This document shows, one piece after another, positions 1 through 10,312 of a DNA stretch of 64,000 nucleotides. The notes under the pieces are model-generated. The model did not search any database, had not been told where the DNA came from, and was given only the letters and a program-made list of their open reading frames with translations. Both the position numbers and the translations under genes were made by a program. The stretch lies in contig CAZGKW010000021.1 in NCBI GenBank assembly GCA_964526295.1, positions 1-64,000 on the forward strand, written 5' to 3'. Positions within the stretch are counted from its first letter, which is position 1, and each line of letters begins with the position of its first letter. Origin of the DNA: CAZGKW01 sp964526295 (GTDB lineage Bacteria > Planctomycetota > Phycisphaerae > FEN-1346).

Positions 1-64
1 CCTTGCTTCCTCCATCCGTCCGCGGTACCCTCAAAACCTGCGAAAGGGCAGTAACTGAGCGCCC

Positions 65-2546
65 ATGAGACAACTCCGCACGCGAAACCGCCCCTCGACG
101 CCCGACGCCCCCGCCCGTGATCCCCAAGCCGCCGAAACCCCGCCGCTCGACGTCGCCCAACTCCTCGCCGAACTGTCGCTCTGGGAGAAGTGCGCCCTGC
201 TGGCCGGGCGCGACGGCAACTGGACCGTCCCCATCCCGCGCCTGGGCCTCGAGCCGGTCGGGATGACCGACGGCCCGCACGGCGTCTGCGCCTGGGCCGA
301 CTGCAACTCGTTCGAAGACCGGCCCGCCGCCACCACCTTCCCCTGCGGAGCGGCGCTGGCCTCCACGTGGAACACCGATCTGATGCGCGAGGTCGGCCGC
401 GTCCTGGGGCATGAAACGCGGGCCCTGGGCTACGAGGTCCTGCTGGGCCCGTGCATCAACATTGTCCGCTCGCCGCTGGGCGGGCGCAACTTCGAGACCT
501 ACGGCGAAGACCCCTGCCTGTCCGGCGAGATGGGCGTTGCCTACGTCGAGGGCCTCCAGTCCACCGGCGTGGCCGCCTCGGTGAAGCACTTCGCCTGCAA
601 CAACCAGGAATTCCAGCGCCTCCGCGGCAACTCCGTGGTCGACGAGCGGACGCTGCGCGAGATCTACCTGCCCGCCTTCGAAGCCGTCGTCAAACGCGCC
701 CGGCCGTGGACGGTCATGAACGCCTACAACCGCCTCAACGGGACCTACTGCTGCGACCACCACTACCGAACTGCTCCGCGAGGAGTGGGGGTTCGACGGC
801 GCCGTCGTGAGCGACTGGGGATCGGTCCACAGCCCGTATCAGTCGGTCGCGGCCGGGTGCGATCTCGAGATGCCCGGGCCCGCCAAGTATCGCGGCCGCT
901 TGCTGCACGAGGCGGCCGTCAACTGGCAGATCGAGCGGGAGGCCATTGACCGGGCGGCGGGCAACGTGCTTCGGCTGGCCCATCGCGTCGGGCGCCTAGG
1001 GGGCAGCCAACCCCCCGCCGCCGAAGCGAACACCCCCGAGCACCAGGGCGTCGCCCGCCGGGCCGCCGCCGAGGGCATCACGCTGCTCAAGAACGACGCG
1101 GGCGTACTGCCGCTGAGCCCCGCCGAGGTTAGAACGCTGGCCGTGATCGGCCCCAACGCGGCGGGTACGCACGGGGTCGCCGGCGGGTCGAGCCAGAGCA
1201 TGCCGCCCTACCATGTGAGCGTTCTGGACGGCCTGCGCCAGGCGTTCGGGGAAGACACCGTTGGGTTCGCCGAGGGCTGCTCGAACCTGGAAACCATGCT
1301 CCCGCTCAACGAAACCAACCTGGCCGTCGAGAGGAGCTTTCGCGCGGAGTTCTACAACAACCGCGAGTTGGCGGGCGAGCCGGCCGCCACCAGCGGCGCC
1401 AGCCCGCGCATCGGCGGCCAGGGCAAACCCCCCGCCGAGGGGGTCAATTCCACGCGATTCAGCGCGCGCTACACCGGGCAACTCAAGGTGCCCGAGGACG
1501 GGCTCTACCGCATTCAGCCGACCGGCAACGGCAGCCTGAAGCTGTGGGTCAACGACGAGCTTGCGGTGACCGAGCCCAATGGGTGGACCGACGTCGAACT
1601 GGCCCGCGGCCAGGCGCCGACGGTCAGGCTCGAGTACGTCGCCCCAGCCAGCGAGATCGACCTGCCGCGCCTGGCGTTGGGCTACGGCCTTTCGCCGGCG
1701 CACCGGCGTCAGGAGCGCCTCGACGAAGCCGTCGCCGCGGCAAGGAAGGCCGGCGCCGCCATCGTCGCGGTCGGGCTGCCTTGGAAGTTCGAGAGCGAAT
1801 CCTACGACCGGCCTCACATGAACCTCACCGGCGAGCAGGACGCTTTGATCGCGGCAGTGGCGGCCGTCAACCCTAACACCATCGTCGTGCTCAATTCCTC
1901 GGCCCCGGTGGGCATGCCCTGGATCGACGTCGTCCGGGCGGTCCTTCTGGCCCACTACCCGGGCATGGAAGGCGGACGGGCGCTCGCCGACATCGTCACT
2001 GGGCAGGTCAATCCCTCGGGCCGGCTGGTAGTCACGTTCCCCCGCCGCTACGCCGACAACCCCACACTGGGCAACTATCCCGGCGGGCGGGACGTGCACT
2101 ACGGCGAACGCTTGCGCGTCGGCTACCGCCACTACGACGCCGCCGGGTTGGACGTGCTGTTCCCCTTCGGCCATGGGCTGAGCTACACCCGCTTCGAATA
2201 CGGCCAGGCAACCGCGCCGCAGGCCGCCCGCATCGGCGAGAACGTGAACATTTCGCTGCCCGTGACCAATGTTGGAGCCCGAGCCGGCTGGGAGATGGTG
2301 CAACTGTATGTAGCCGATCGCGAGTGCAGCCACTGGCGCCCGGTGAAGGAACTCAAGCGGTTCGCGAAGGTCTGGCTGGAACCGGGCGAGACCCGCACCG
2401 TGAGTTTCGAGTTGGACCAACGGTGCTTCGCCTTCTGGAACGCCGCGGCCCGCGATTGGCAGGTGGAGCCCGGCGCGTTCGAGGTTCTCATCGGCGCTTC
2501 GTCGCGGGACATCCGCAACCGTGCGGTGGTCGAGATGAAGGAGTAA
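65..2546 (+). pseudogene. GH3 beta-glycosidase with internal PA14 domain, frameshifted
   Basis: Family GH3 enzymes release terminal beta-linked sugars from oligosaccharides. The N-terminal barrel runs from the ATG at 65 (GMTDGPHG, GRNFETYGEDP, KHFACNNQE) and then loses frame near 760-772. The next frame resumes with TELLREEWGFDGAVVSDWG, which holds the SDW nucleophile aspartate, and continues to 2546. After it come the GH3 C-terminal domain, an inserted PA14 sugar-binding domain (about 1330-1670), the rest of the C-terminal domain, and a fibronectin-III-like end. There is no signal peptide, so a cytoplasmic or periplasmic-side role cannot be decided, but cytoplasmic is likelier. The shift separates the barrel from its nucleophile, so the product should be inactive unless it is a sequencing error. 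The following gene begins six bases later. Confidence 0.85.
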
Positions 2547-2552
2547 CCCAGC

Positions 2553-4115
2553 GTGTTCGGGATCGACATCGGCGGGACAAAATGCACGGTCACCCGGGCC
2601 GACCCGACCGGTCGACCGGACGAGGTGCGCCGATTCCCGACGGGCAGTCCGGATGAGACGCTCGAGCGAATCGCCGAGGTCATCGAGGCCATGGGCGCGG
2701 GCGATTGGCCGGTGTTCGGCATCGCCTGCGGCGGACCTCTGGACGAGGCGAAGGGGCGAATCCTGTCTCCGCCCAATCTGCCCGGCTGGGACGACGTGCC
2801 GGTTGCACCGTTCCTGGAGCAGAAGTTCGGCGGACGGGCCGTGCTCATGAACGACGCCAACGCCGGGGTGCTGGCGGAGCAGCGGTTCGGGGCGGGACGT
2901 GGTAGCAACGACGTGGTCTTCCTGACGCTGGGCACGGGCCTCGGCGCAGGGATCGTGGCCGGGGGTCGGCTGGTGACGGGGGCAAACGGCAACGCCGGTG
3001 AAATCGGGCACGTGCGGCTCAGCCCGCAGGGCCCCGAGGGCTACGGCAAGTTCGGCTCGGCCGAGGGCTGGTGCAGCGGGGGCGGCCTCGCGCGCCGGGT
3101 GGCAGACCTTATGGCGGCGGGGGGCCTTCCGTCCGACTGGCCGAACCGCGACGCGAAGGCCGTCGTCGAGGCGGCCCGGGCCGGCGACACGGCCGCGCGG
3201 GAGATCCTGGAAGAGACGGGCCGGCGGCTGGGACAGTGCCTGGCGATCCTGGTGGACGTGCTGAATCCGGAGGTGGTCGTTCTGGGCTCGCTGTTCGTGC
3301 GTGTGGGAGATCTGCTGGCCGGGCCCATGCGGGAGGTGCTCGAGGCCGAGGCTCTGCCGCAGGCGCTGGCCTGCTGCTCGGTCGTGCCGGCCGAACTGGG
3401 CGAGCGCCTGCCGGAGCATCAGGCCCTGGCGGTGGCCCTGCACGCAACACCGCATCCGCAAGCGGCGCGGGGTGCGCCTGATGAACTGGTGTTCCAGAGA
3501 TGCCGGGCGGCTCCCCCGGTGACCGACCTCGCCGATCGCCTTCACCTGCCGGCCGACTGCCGGGCGGAGGCCCTGCGGGTGGTGGAGATCCTCGGCGAAG
3601 GCCTGGGCAAGGGCCAGACGGTGCTGCTGTGCGGCAACGGAGGCAGCGCCGCCGACGCGGAGCACTGGGCGGGCGAATTGCTCAAGAGTTTCGAGCATCG
3701 CCGGCCGGCGCCCTGCCTGCCGGGCCTGGACGCCGAGTGGGCGGGGCGCCTCCACCGAGGCTTGCGGGCGATCCCGCTGACGGGCTTCACGGGCGCTCGC
3801 TCGGCCGTCGGTAACGATATGGGAGCGTCATTGGATTACGCCCAACTGGTTGCGGCCCTGGGGCGGGCGGGCGACGTGCTGGTGGCGATCAGCACCAGCG
3901 GCAACGCCGAGAACGTCTGCCGGGCCGCCATGACGGCCGTAGCGATGGGGATGCAGGTCGTCGGCCTGACCGGGCGCGACGGCGGGCGCCTGCGACGATT
4001 GTGCACGTGCTGCATCCGCGTCCCCGCCGACACCACGGCTGACGTGCAGGAACTCCACCTGCCCGTCTACCATGCCATCAGTCGGGCGCTGGAGGCTGGG
4101 TTCTTTGGCGAGTGA
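2553..4115 (+). CDS. ROK-family sugar kinase fused to SIS (GmhA-like) phosphosugar isomerase
   Basis: This one 520-residue polypeptide contains two cytoplasmic sugar enzymes. Residues 1 to about 290 are a ROK kinase: the DIGGTKC phosphate loop, MNDANAG, and LTLGTGLGAGIVAGG. The family histidine (GEIGH) is kept but the usual CxCGxxGC zinc cluster is replaced by a single cysteine (GWCSGGG). Residues from about 315 are a SIS domain of the sedoheptulose-7-phosphate isomerase type (LLCGNGGSAADAEHW, VGNDMG, ISTSGNAENV, QELHLPVYH). The GTG start at 2553 has AAGGAG at 2538-2543. The frame is open throughout with no internal start or stop between domains. The likely job is phosphorylation plus isomerisation of a sugar released by the neighbouring hydrolases. 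The substrate is unknown. Confidence 0.88.
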   Translation: MFGIDIGGTKCTVTRADPTGRPDEVRRFPTGSPDETLERIAEVIEAMGAGDWPVFGIACGGPLDEAKGRILSPPNLPGWDDVPVAPFLEQKFGGRAVLMNDANAGVLAEQRFGAGRGSNDVVFLTLGTGLGAGIVAGGRLVTGANGNAGEIGHVRLSPQGPEGYGKFGSAEGWCSGGGLARRVADLMAAGGLPSDWPNRDAKAVVEAARAGDTAAREILEETGRRLGQCLAILVDVLNPEVVVLGSLFVRVGDLLAGPMREVLEAEALPQALACCSVVPAELGERLPEHQALAVALHATPHPQAARGAPDELVFQRCRAAPPVTDLADRLHLPADCRAEALRVVEILGEGLGKGQTVLLCGNGGSAADAEHWAGELLKSFEHRRPAPCLPGLDAEWAGRLHRGLRAIPLTGFTGARSAVGNDMGASLDYAQLVAALGRAGDVLVAISTSGNAENVCRAAMTAVAMGMQVVGLTGRDGGRLRRLCTCCIRVPADTTADVQELHLPVYHAISRALEAGFFGE

Positions 4116-4150
4116 ACAGAACATCCGGACTTGCTGAATCGGGAGTAACT

Positions 4151-5638
4151 GTGAAGCGATTTGTGCCTTGCCTTGTGGTGTGCTTGGTTGCCGTCGCCGG
4201 CGCGCGAGCGGACGAACCGTTTCCCACCGCTCAACCAGTCGAGAACGCCCACAATGCCCTCGACGTGCCCTACCTGCCCGAGCGGGTGACCGGCTCGGTT
4301 CACGACCGGTGGGTGGCGATGAACATTCACTGGCCGAAGGATGAGGCCCGCCACCCGTGCATCGTGTTCATCCACGGCGGGGGCTACGGGGCCGGCGACA
4401 AGGACGGCGGCTACGGCGGGGCGGGCGGGCCGCCGCGGGCGCTGCTGGCCCGCGCGGTCCGCGAGGGCTTCGTCGCGGTCAACCTCAACTACATCAACTA
4501 CATCCTGGGCAACGGCATCCATCCGCAGGTCTTCCACGACCTCAAGAGCGCGATTCGCTTTCTGCGGGCTCACGCCGACACATACCACATCGACCCGGCC
4601 TGCATCGCGGCTTGGGGCTTCTCGGCCGGGGGGTGGCTGGCCACCTCCGGCGGCTTCACAACGGCCGACGACCTGTTCATCGTGGCCGCCAGCGACCTGG
4701 GGACGACCTGGGGCGACCGCCGCAAGCCGCAGAACCAGATCCGCGTGCCCTTCGACGATCCGCGGACGCCGTGGGGCGACCACAGCGCCCGGCTGACCGC
4801 CATCGTCGCCGACTTCTGGTCGAAGCGCGAGCTGGCGTTCTACGGTCCCGACGACCCCTCCGTTCTGACTTACGTGGGCGCCGGCGGCAGTCATGAGCTG
4901 GTCAAGCTCGCAGCCAAGGTCGGCAACGAGGGCAGGCAGATCGTCCTGACCGACGCCAAGTTCAAGGGCAAGTCGTCGCTGCACGTGCCGCCGCTCAACG
5001 CCGCCAGAGAGAAACTCGACGGCAGCGAGGGCGCGAGTACGCTGCAGGATGAGGCCTTCGCCTGGCTGCGGCAGAAACTTGTCGAGAGCCCGAAGGCCGT
5101 GGCGCCCGAGGCCAGGCGCATCCGGCGTCAGTTCGCCGAGTCGGTCCGCGTGAACCTGATCGCCCCCGGCAAGACGACCCTCCGCTACACGACTGACGGC
5201 AGCGAGCCGACGGCCGACTCGCAGGTGTACGACCAGCCGTTCGAGCTGCGCGCGACGACCACCGTCAAGGCCCGTGCGTGGGCCAAGGGGTTCGCCCCGT
5301 CGGCGGCCGCGACGTCTGTGTTCAGCAAGGGCGACTTGCCGCCCGTGATTACCGGCCCGGCGACGCTGCCAAAGGCGAAGGTCGGCCGACCGTACCGGGT
5401 GGCCTTCACCGCCGACGGTGCGGTCGGCTGATGGAACCTCGGCGGGCACGCCGAAGCGACGGTGAAGATGCACACCAAAGACGTGGTCGCGCCGCTGGGC
5501 GTGGCCCTGGACCCCAAAACCGGGGTTCTGAGCGGCACGCCCACCAAGACCGGGTCGTTCACGCTGCAGGTCCAGGCGGCCGCGGGCCTGGGCAAGATCG
5601 CCGATTCAAGAACCTGCATCCTTATTGTTCAGGAGTGA
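4151..5638 (+). pseudogene. Secreted alpha/beta-hydrolase (esterase) with in-frame TGA
   Basis: The GTG at 4151, preceded by GGGAG, opens a signal peptide (MKRFVPCLVVCLVAVAGARA), then an esterase/lipase fold with the HGGGYGAGD oxyanion loop and the GFSAGGW nucleophile elbow. A chitobiase-type C-terminal Fn3-like repeat (YTTDGSEPT) and a putative-Ig (He_PIG) domain follow. Codon 427 is TGA (5429-5431), lying inside the Ig domain. The same frame then continues with typical He_PIG sequence (LDPKTGVLSGTPTKTGSFT) to a stop at 5636-5638, and the next gene's ribosome site overlaps that stop. The catalytic domain lies upstream of the stop, so a shortened active esterase is possible. A role in deacylating the polysaccharide is inferred from context. 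Confidence 0.8.
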
Positions 5639-5643
5639 CGGAC

Positions 5644-7308
5644 TTGCGCAAAACGCTTTGTCTGACTGTGTTGGCGGCTGTGTGGATCGCCGCGCCGGCG
5701 ATGGCTCAAACCACCGGCTTCCGCAACGACGGCAGCGGGCACTGGGCGGCGGCGACGCCCCCGACCGCCTGGGACGAGACCGCCGGCAAGAACATTGCCT
5801 GGAAGATCAAGCTCGACCATTGGGGCAACGGCGAACCGATCGTCGTCGACGGCAAGCTCTTCTTGGTCCGCGACTTGGACTGGTGGAACTTCGGGGAGAT
5901 CGCCCCGACGCTGATGTGCCTGGACCCGAAGGACGGATCGGTCCTCTGGCAGCGCGAGCTGGACCATACCACCGAGTTGCCACCCGCTCGAGGCCGCCAG
6001 GCCCGCGAAGACTGGATCGAGCTGCGGAAGAAGTACTACCAGGGCTGGCAGATCTGCACAGCCGTGGCGAAAGAGCACGGGCCGGGACGTGACGCCCTCA
6101 AGGCCGCCCGGGAGAGGCTCCAGCCGCACGGAATGACGATCAAGAACCCCCAGACGGTGTTCAACCTGCAGATCACCGACGATGCGTACAGGCAGATCGA
6201 GAAGAAGCTCCGCGAATCGCACCTCTGGTCCTGCCAGTGGTCCCAGCCGACGGGTCAGTGGATGGGCGCGGCGTGTCCTTCGCCGGTCACCGACGGGAAG
6301 CGCATCTACGTTCGCACCGGCTACGCCGCCGCTTTCTGCTACGACCTCGACGGCCGACGCATCTGGGCGAAGCTCTACGACGGGGACGAATGGAAGAAGC
6401 AGTCCTGGGGCGTCTCGCCGGTCGTGGTCCCTTCGAACGGCTCTGGGCAAGGTGACGGCGTGATGATCATCGCCGACGCCGAGAACTGCCACCCGTGGGA
6501 TGCGATCGGCCTGGACGCGAAGACCGGCAAGGAGCTGTGGCGCGTCAAGCCCTGGCCGAGTTGGGCGGGGTATGCGATCGGCTCCTGCCAGGTACTCACG
6601 GTGGGTGGCAAGCACGTGGTGCACATGCCGTCTGGGCGCATCGTTCGGCCGTCGGATGGGAAGAGCCTCGCCGAGGGGGTCGGCCGACAGAAGTGGACTG
6701 CCTCGACCGGCCGGGGGAATCTGCTGGTCGTACCGTTCCAGGGCGTGCGGAGGATGGAGATGGGCAACGCCGCGAAGCTCTATCCGTGGGTTCCGGAAGA
6801 GGACTCACTCGTGGCGTATCAGCTCCGCTGGGACGGACCGGACCGCATCGACGCCGACGTCGTCTGGGCCGTGCCCGTGAAGCACCGCAACCTGGAGATC
6901 AGCCCGGTACTGGCCGATGGATTGGTGTTTCAGGTGACCGGCCGGGGCGGGGGGATCTCCGCACTGGACGCCGAGACCGGCAAACAGGTGGGCTTCATCG
7001 ACGGCCGGGAGATGGGCCGGCCTCGCTACAGTTGGAATCTCAGCGTCGCCGGCGACTACCTCTACGCCGTCGATTACTCCACCGGGCAGATCGCCGTCAT
7101 GAAGGCCGACAGGACGCTGGAGAAGGTCGCCGTCAATCCGCCGGTCGGCCGGCCTTGCGACGAGATCCCCCTGCCCTATGAGACCTGGCGGATCGGGGCC
7201 GGACACAAGCCCGTCCCACGCCTGCCGCAGACCGGCGCCCTGACCTTCGCCGGCGACCGCCTCATCCTCCGAGCTTTCCAATACTTGTACTGCCTGAAGG
7301 AGAGATGA
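5644..7308 (+). CDS. Exported PQQ-type beta-propeller protein
   Basis: This roughly 554-residue protein has a signal peptide (LRKTLCLTVLAAVWIAAPAMA) and PQQ-like propeller blades with repeated strands such as LDPKDGSVLWQREL, LDAKTGKELW and LDAETGKQV. The start is TTG at 5644, with AGGAG at 5631-5635 overlapping the stop of the upstream esterase, which implies translational coupling. Planctomycetes encode many such proteins. Some bind PQQ as alcohol or sugar dehydrogenases, but I see no disulfide or calcium-site motif that would prove dehydrogenase activity here. It resembles the protein at 28853-30577, and both sit immediately next to a heparinase-like gene. Confidence 0.8.
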   Translation: MRKTLCLTVLAAVWIAAPAMAQTTGFRNDGSGHWAAATPPTAWDETAGKNIAWKIKLDHWGNGEPIVVDGKLFLVRDLDWWNFGEIAPTLMCLDPKDGSVLWQRELDHTTELPPARGRQAREDWIELRKKYYQGWQICTAVAKEHGPGRDALKAARERLQPHGMTIKNPQTVFNLQITDDAYRQIEKKLRESHLWSCQWSQPTGQWMGAACPSPVTDGKRIYVRTGYAAAFCYDLDGRRIWAKLYDGDEWKKQSWGVSPVVVPSNGSGQGDGVMIIADAENCHPWDAIGLDAKTGKELWRVKPWPSWAGYAIGSCQVLTVGGKHVVHMPSGRIVRPSDGKSLAEGVGRQKWTASTGRGNLLVVPFQGVRRMEMGNAAKLYPWVPEEDSLVAYQLRWDGPDRIDADVVWAVPVKHRNLEISPVLADGLVFQVTGRGGGISALDAETGKQVGFIDGREMGRPRYSWNLSVAGDYLYAVDYSTGQIAVMKADRTLEKVAVNPPVGRPCDEIPLPYETWRIGAGHKPVPRLPQTGALTFAGDRLILRAFQYLYCLKER

Positions 7309-7312
7309 CCCG

Positions 7313-10312
7313 ATGCGATTCGTCGCACATTCCCTGATCGTTTGTCTGTCCTGGGCTACAGTGGCGACGGCTGGGGCGGATGAATGGACCGTCCACAACC
7401 CGACGAAGAACGACTACCGACGGACGCCGGTGCGGTTGAATCTGTCGCCGCCGTCGGAACCGTTTGTCGTCACGGCCGACGGGCAGGAGGTGCCGTACCA
7501 ACTCCAGCGCGACGGCGACGCGACGACCCTCTGGGTGGCCGCGACGGTCCCGCCCGGCGGCGCCGTCACCTATGCCATCAAGTCGGGTGAGCCCGCGGCC
7601 GTCAAGCCCACCGTCACCGTCCGCCGCGACGGCGACTATTACCTGCTGGACAACGGCGCCGTCGCTGTTCGCGTCCCAGCCGTCGCCGCCGACGGCGGCG
7701 CTGTGCCGGGCCCCCTCGCTGGCGTCCGCCTGGGCGAACGCTGGGTGACGGCGAGCCGCTGGCAGACGGCCGCGCGGCTGAAACGCTTCGCCGCGACCGT
7801 CACCGGCGACGGCACCGTCTTCGCCGCCGTGCGTCTGCGTTACGACTTTGCCGGCCTCGCCGGGCCCAAGGGCGACACCCCCGCCTTCGCGGAGGTCGAG
7901 ATTCGCCTGGCGCCTGAGTGGCGACACGTCGAGAGCGCCGAGCATCATGCCATGGCGGCCGGCAGCTTCTGGGAACTCGACGCCTCGGCCGACTGGAGCC
8001 CCGACAAGGGCCGATCGGTCCCCTTCAGCCGGGGCCCCGGCAGCGGGTCGGTCACTGCGGTCCCCGGCGAGGATCGCCCGCTGACGCCGGGCGGTCTGCC
8101 GTTCCAGGACCCGGAGCTGTTCATCAACCTTCAGCCCCGCTGGAACCAGCACTACAAGGATGGCTGGTTCTTCGCCGCCACCGATGGCAAGCATGCCCTG
8201 GGTATTATGCCCGTTCGCGCCGGCCAATGGAGGTGGCCGCACGACAACACCCTCCACGTCGTCGTCCGCGAAGGCGGCGACTATGCCGGCATCCGCTGCC
8301 GCACGCAGCGGGGCGCGCGGCTGTGGTGGCTGCTGCCGGGGCCGGCCGACTCGGTCGCCGGACGGGCCGACCTGCCCTACTACAAGCTGCACGGCTTTGA
8401 GTCCCTCGACAAACTCAACCACGACTTTATCCTCGACTGGCCCGGCGTGACGAAGGGTGGCTGGTTTACGCTGAACCCCTACAAGGGCACCGACATCAAC
8501 CCCACCGACGTGATCCGCCGCATCGGCCGCGCCGCCGCCCAGAACGCCGGAAAGCCCGGCGACCTGAACACCCTCTACCGCGTGCAGGTCCTGCTGCACC
8601 CCGACACGTACGGGTCGAGCTGGCACTTCTGGTCGCCTGAGAATCCCAACTTTTTCACTGACTTCATGGCGGTGCCGGTGCTGCTGACGACGGGGCTCAA
8701 GGCCCATCCGCAGTTCGAGCGGCTGCGGAGTGCGGCCGAGGCGGCTGTCCGCGAGGATGTCTACCACTCGGTCACGCTGCCGGGCGGAGCGGGGCAGGAG
8801 TGCCCGGGCTACATGGCCGGCAAGTGGGCCACCCTGGCGCCGCTGCTGCGGGAGCACTTGGGCTTCGACCCGACCACCTGGCCGCGGATGCAGGCCCGCG
8901 AGGCCTTCCGCCGGCGGACCAGCCAGCCCGACGGGCCGGGCAGGCCACGCCGGATGCTGCCGATGGGCGACACCCACCCCGCCGACGATGGCCCCAAGCT
9001 TGTCGAGGTGCCGGCCGAGGAGGTCGCGGCGTTTGTGACACAAGAGCTGCCGGGCTTCGGGGTCGTCTTCGCCAACCGGCCCGGCACGCCGCGCGAGACG
9101 TACCTGGCCTTCAAAGCCGGGCCCAACCGCGGGCACTACCATGGCGATCAGCTCTCGTTCCACTACGCCGCCAACGCCGCGCCCGTCGCGGTCGACCATC
9201 ACTGCAGCTACAGCCCCCGCGCAGGCCAGGAGCACATGCACAACCGCATGGCGTTCTGGACGAGCGACCAGCCGTACCTCAACATGGACGGCTACGAGCG
9301 GCTGATCGCCTTCAAGGCCTCCGACGCCGTGGACGTCGCGGTAGGGCAAGTCGCCTCGAGCCGGCTGCGGGCCACGCAGCCGCTGCCGCCGGAGATCTGG
9401 CACCAGGAGTTCCCGCAGGTGCCGCTGACGCAGCCGCTCCGCTACCGCCGGACGGTGGTCCTGATCAAGGGAGGGCCGCAGGACATCCTCGTCCTCCGCG
9501 ACCAGTGGCACAGCCGGCAGGCCGACCTGCGGGCTGCCTTTTGCCTGCACGTGCGGGATGAGCAGACGCTGGCCCTGCTGGCCCAGGACGACGACGCCAC
9601 AGGGCAGACCGACGGCACCGCCGTGCTGCGCGACCCCGTGCGGGACTTCGAGAAGCTCGGCGTCAAGCCCGGCTGGATCCTGCACCTGGGCTACCTCCGC
9701 AAGGGCAAGGGCGACCCGAAGCGCGGCCACCCGGTGCCGTACGAGGTCCGCGCCGTCAAGGGCAACACGCTGACGCTCGACCGGGCGGTCGGGGCCGGCG
9801 CCGACCAGGCCTATGCCCTGCTGCGGCCGACGTGGCGGCGGGACGGGCGGCGGTTTGATGTCGCCGGTCTGACAGTCTTTGCGGCGGGCCCGACCGCGGT
9901 GCAGCCTCGGTCGTTCCCGTGGGTCCACTTCAACGGCGGACAGGAATCGACGCAGGGCCTCCGCCTTGAGGCCACCGGCGCCGCCGGCGAGCTGGTGACG
10001 GTGCTGGTCCCCGGCAAGGCCCCCGCGATGGAGCCCATCGAAGGCGGCGTCCGCGTCGGCGACGATGAGATCGTCTTCGCCGGCGGGCTCGACGCGGCCG
10101 AGGCTGCCGTGGTTACCGTCCGCCGGGCCGGCAAGACGCTGTTGACGCTGACCGGCGGCGAGATCGACATGAACCGCCCGCAGGGCGAGATTGGCCTGTT
10201 CGTGCCCGACGCGGGCTACCCGTTCGGCGAGATCCCCGACTGGCTGATCCGCCAGCGGATGGCCCCTCCCACCTGGCGCCGCCAGGCCGCTGCACGAGAG
10301 GAGACCCCATGA
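7313..10312 (+). CDS. Secreted heparinase II/III-like polysaccharide lyase
   Basis: This 999-residue protein begins with a signal peptide ending near ATAGADE. The ATG at 7313 follows AAGGAGAG at 7298-7305. The N-terminal part is a beta-sandwich and the middle an alpha/alpha toroid (FFTDFMAVPVLL, GGAGQECPGYMAG, MLPMGDTHP). The C-terminal part carries the heparinase II/III signature with histidines and tyrosine (GHYHGDQLSFHYA, VDHHCSYSPRAGQ, HNRM). Members cleave uronic-acid-containing polysaccharides by beta-elimination outside the cytoplasm. The exact substrate cannot be read from the sequence. The end overlaps the next start by four bases (ATGA). The truncated gene at 13736-15484 on the other strand is a related protein lacking this C-terminal domain. 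Confidence 0.85.
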   Translation: MRFVAHSLIVCLSWATVATAGADEWTVHNPTKNDYRRTPVRLNLSPPSEPFVVTADGQEVPYQLQRDGDATTLWVAATVPPGGAVTYAIKSGEPAAVKPTVTVRRDGDYYLLDNGAVAVRVPAVAADGGAVPGPLAGVRLGERWVTASRWQTAARLKRFAATVTGDGTVFAAVRLRYDFAGLAGPKGDTPAFAEVEIRLAPEWRHVESAEHHAMAAGSFWELDASADWSPDKGRSVPFSRGPGSGSVTAVPGEDRPLTPGGLPFQDPELFINLQPRWNQHYKDGWFFAATDGKHALGIMPVRAGQWRWPHDNTLHVVVREGGDYAGIRCRTQRGARLWWLLPGPADSVAGRADLPYYKLHGFESLDKLNHDFILDWPGVTKGGWFTLNPYKGTDINPTDVIRRIGRAAAQNAGKPGDLNTLYRVQVLLHPDTYGSSWHFWSPENPNFFTDFMAVPVLLTTGLKAHPQFERLRSAAEAAVREDVYHSVTLPGGAGQECPGYMAGKWATLAPLLREHLGFDPTTWPRMQAREAFRRRTSQPDGPGRPRRMLPMGDTHPADDGPKLVEVPAEEVAAFVTQELPGFGVVFANRPGTPRETYLAFKAGPNRGHYHGDQLSFHYAANAAPVAVDHHCSYSPRAGQEHMHNRMAFWTSDQPYLNMDGYERLIAFKASDAVDVAVGQVASSRLRATQPLPPEIWHQEFPQVPLTQPLRYRRTVVLIKGGPQDILVLRDQWHSRQADLRAAFCLHVRDEQTLALLAQDDDATGQTDGTAVLRDPVRDFEKLGVKPGWILHLGYLRKGKGDPKRGHPVPYEVRAVKGNTLTLDRAVGAGADQAYALLRPTWRRDGRRFDVAGLTVFAAGPTAVQPRSFPWVHFNGGQESTQGLRLEATGAAGELVTVLVPGKAPAMEPIEGGVRVGDDEIVFAGGLDAAEAAVVTVRRAGKTLLTLTGGEIDMNRPQGEIGLFVPDAGYPFGEIPDWLIRQRMAPPTWRRQAAAREETP

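Noticed and set aside
996..3755. Very long minus-strand frame over the GH3 and kinase genes
   Set aside because: It reads opposite two clear plus-strand genes with family motifs; composition is the usual high-GC mirror pattern.
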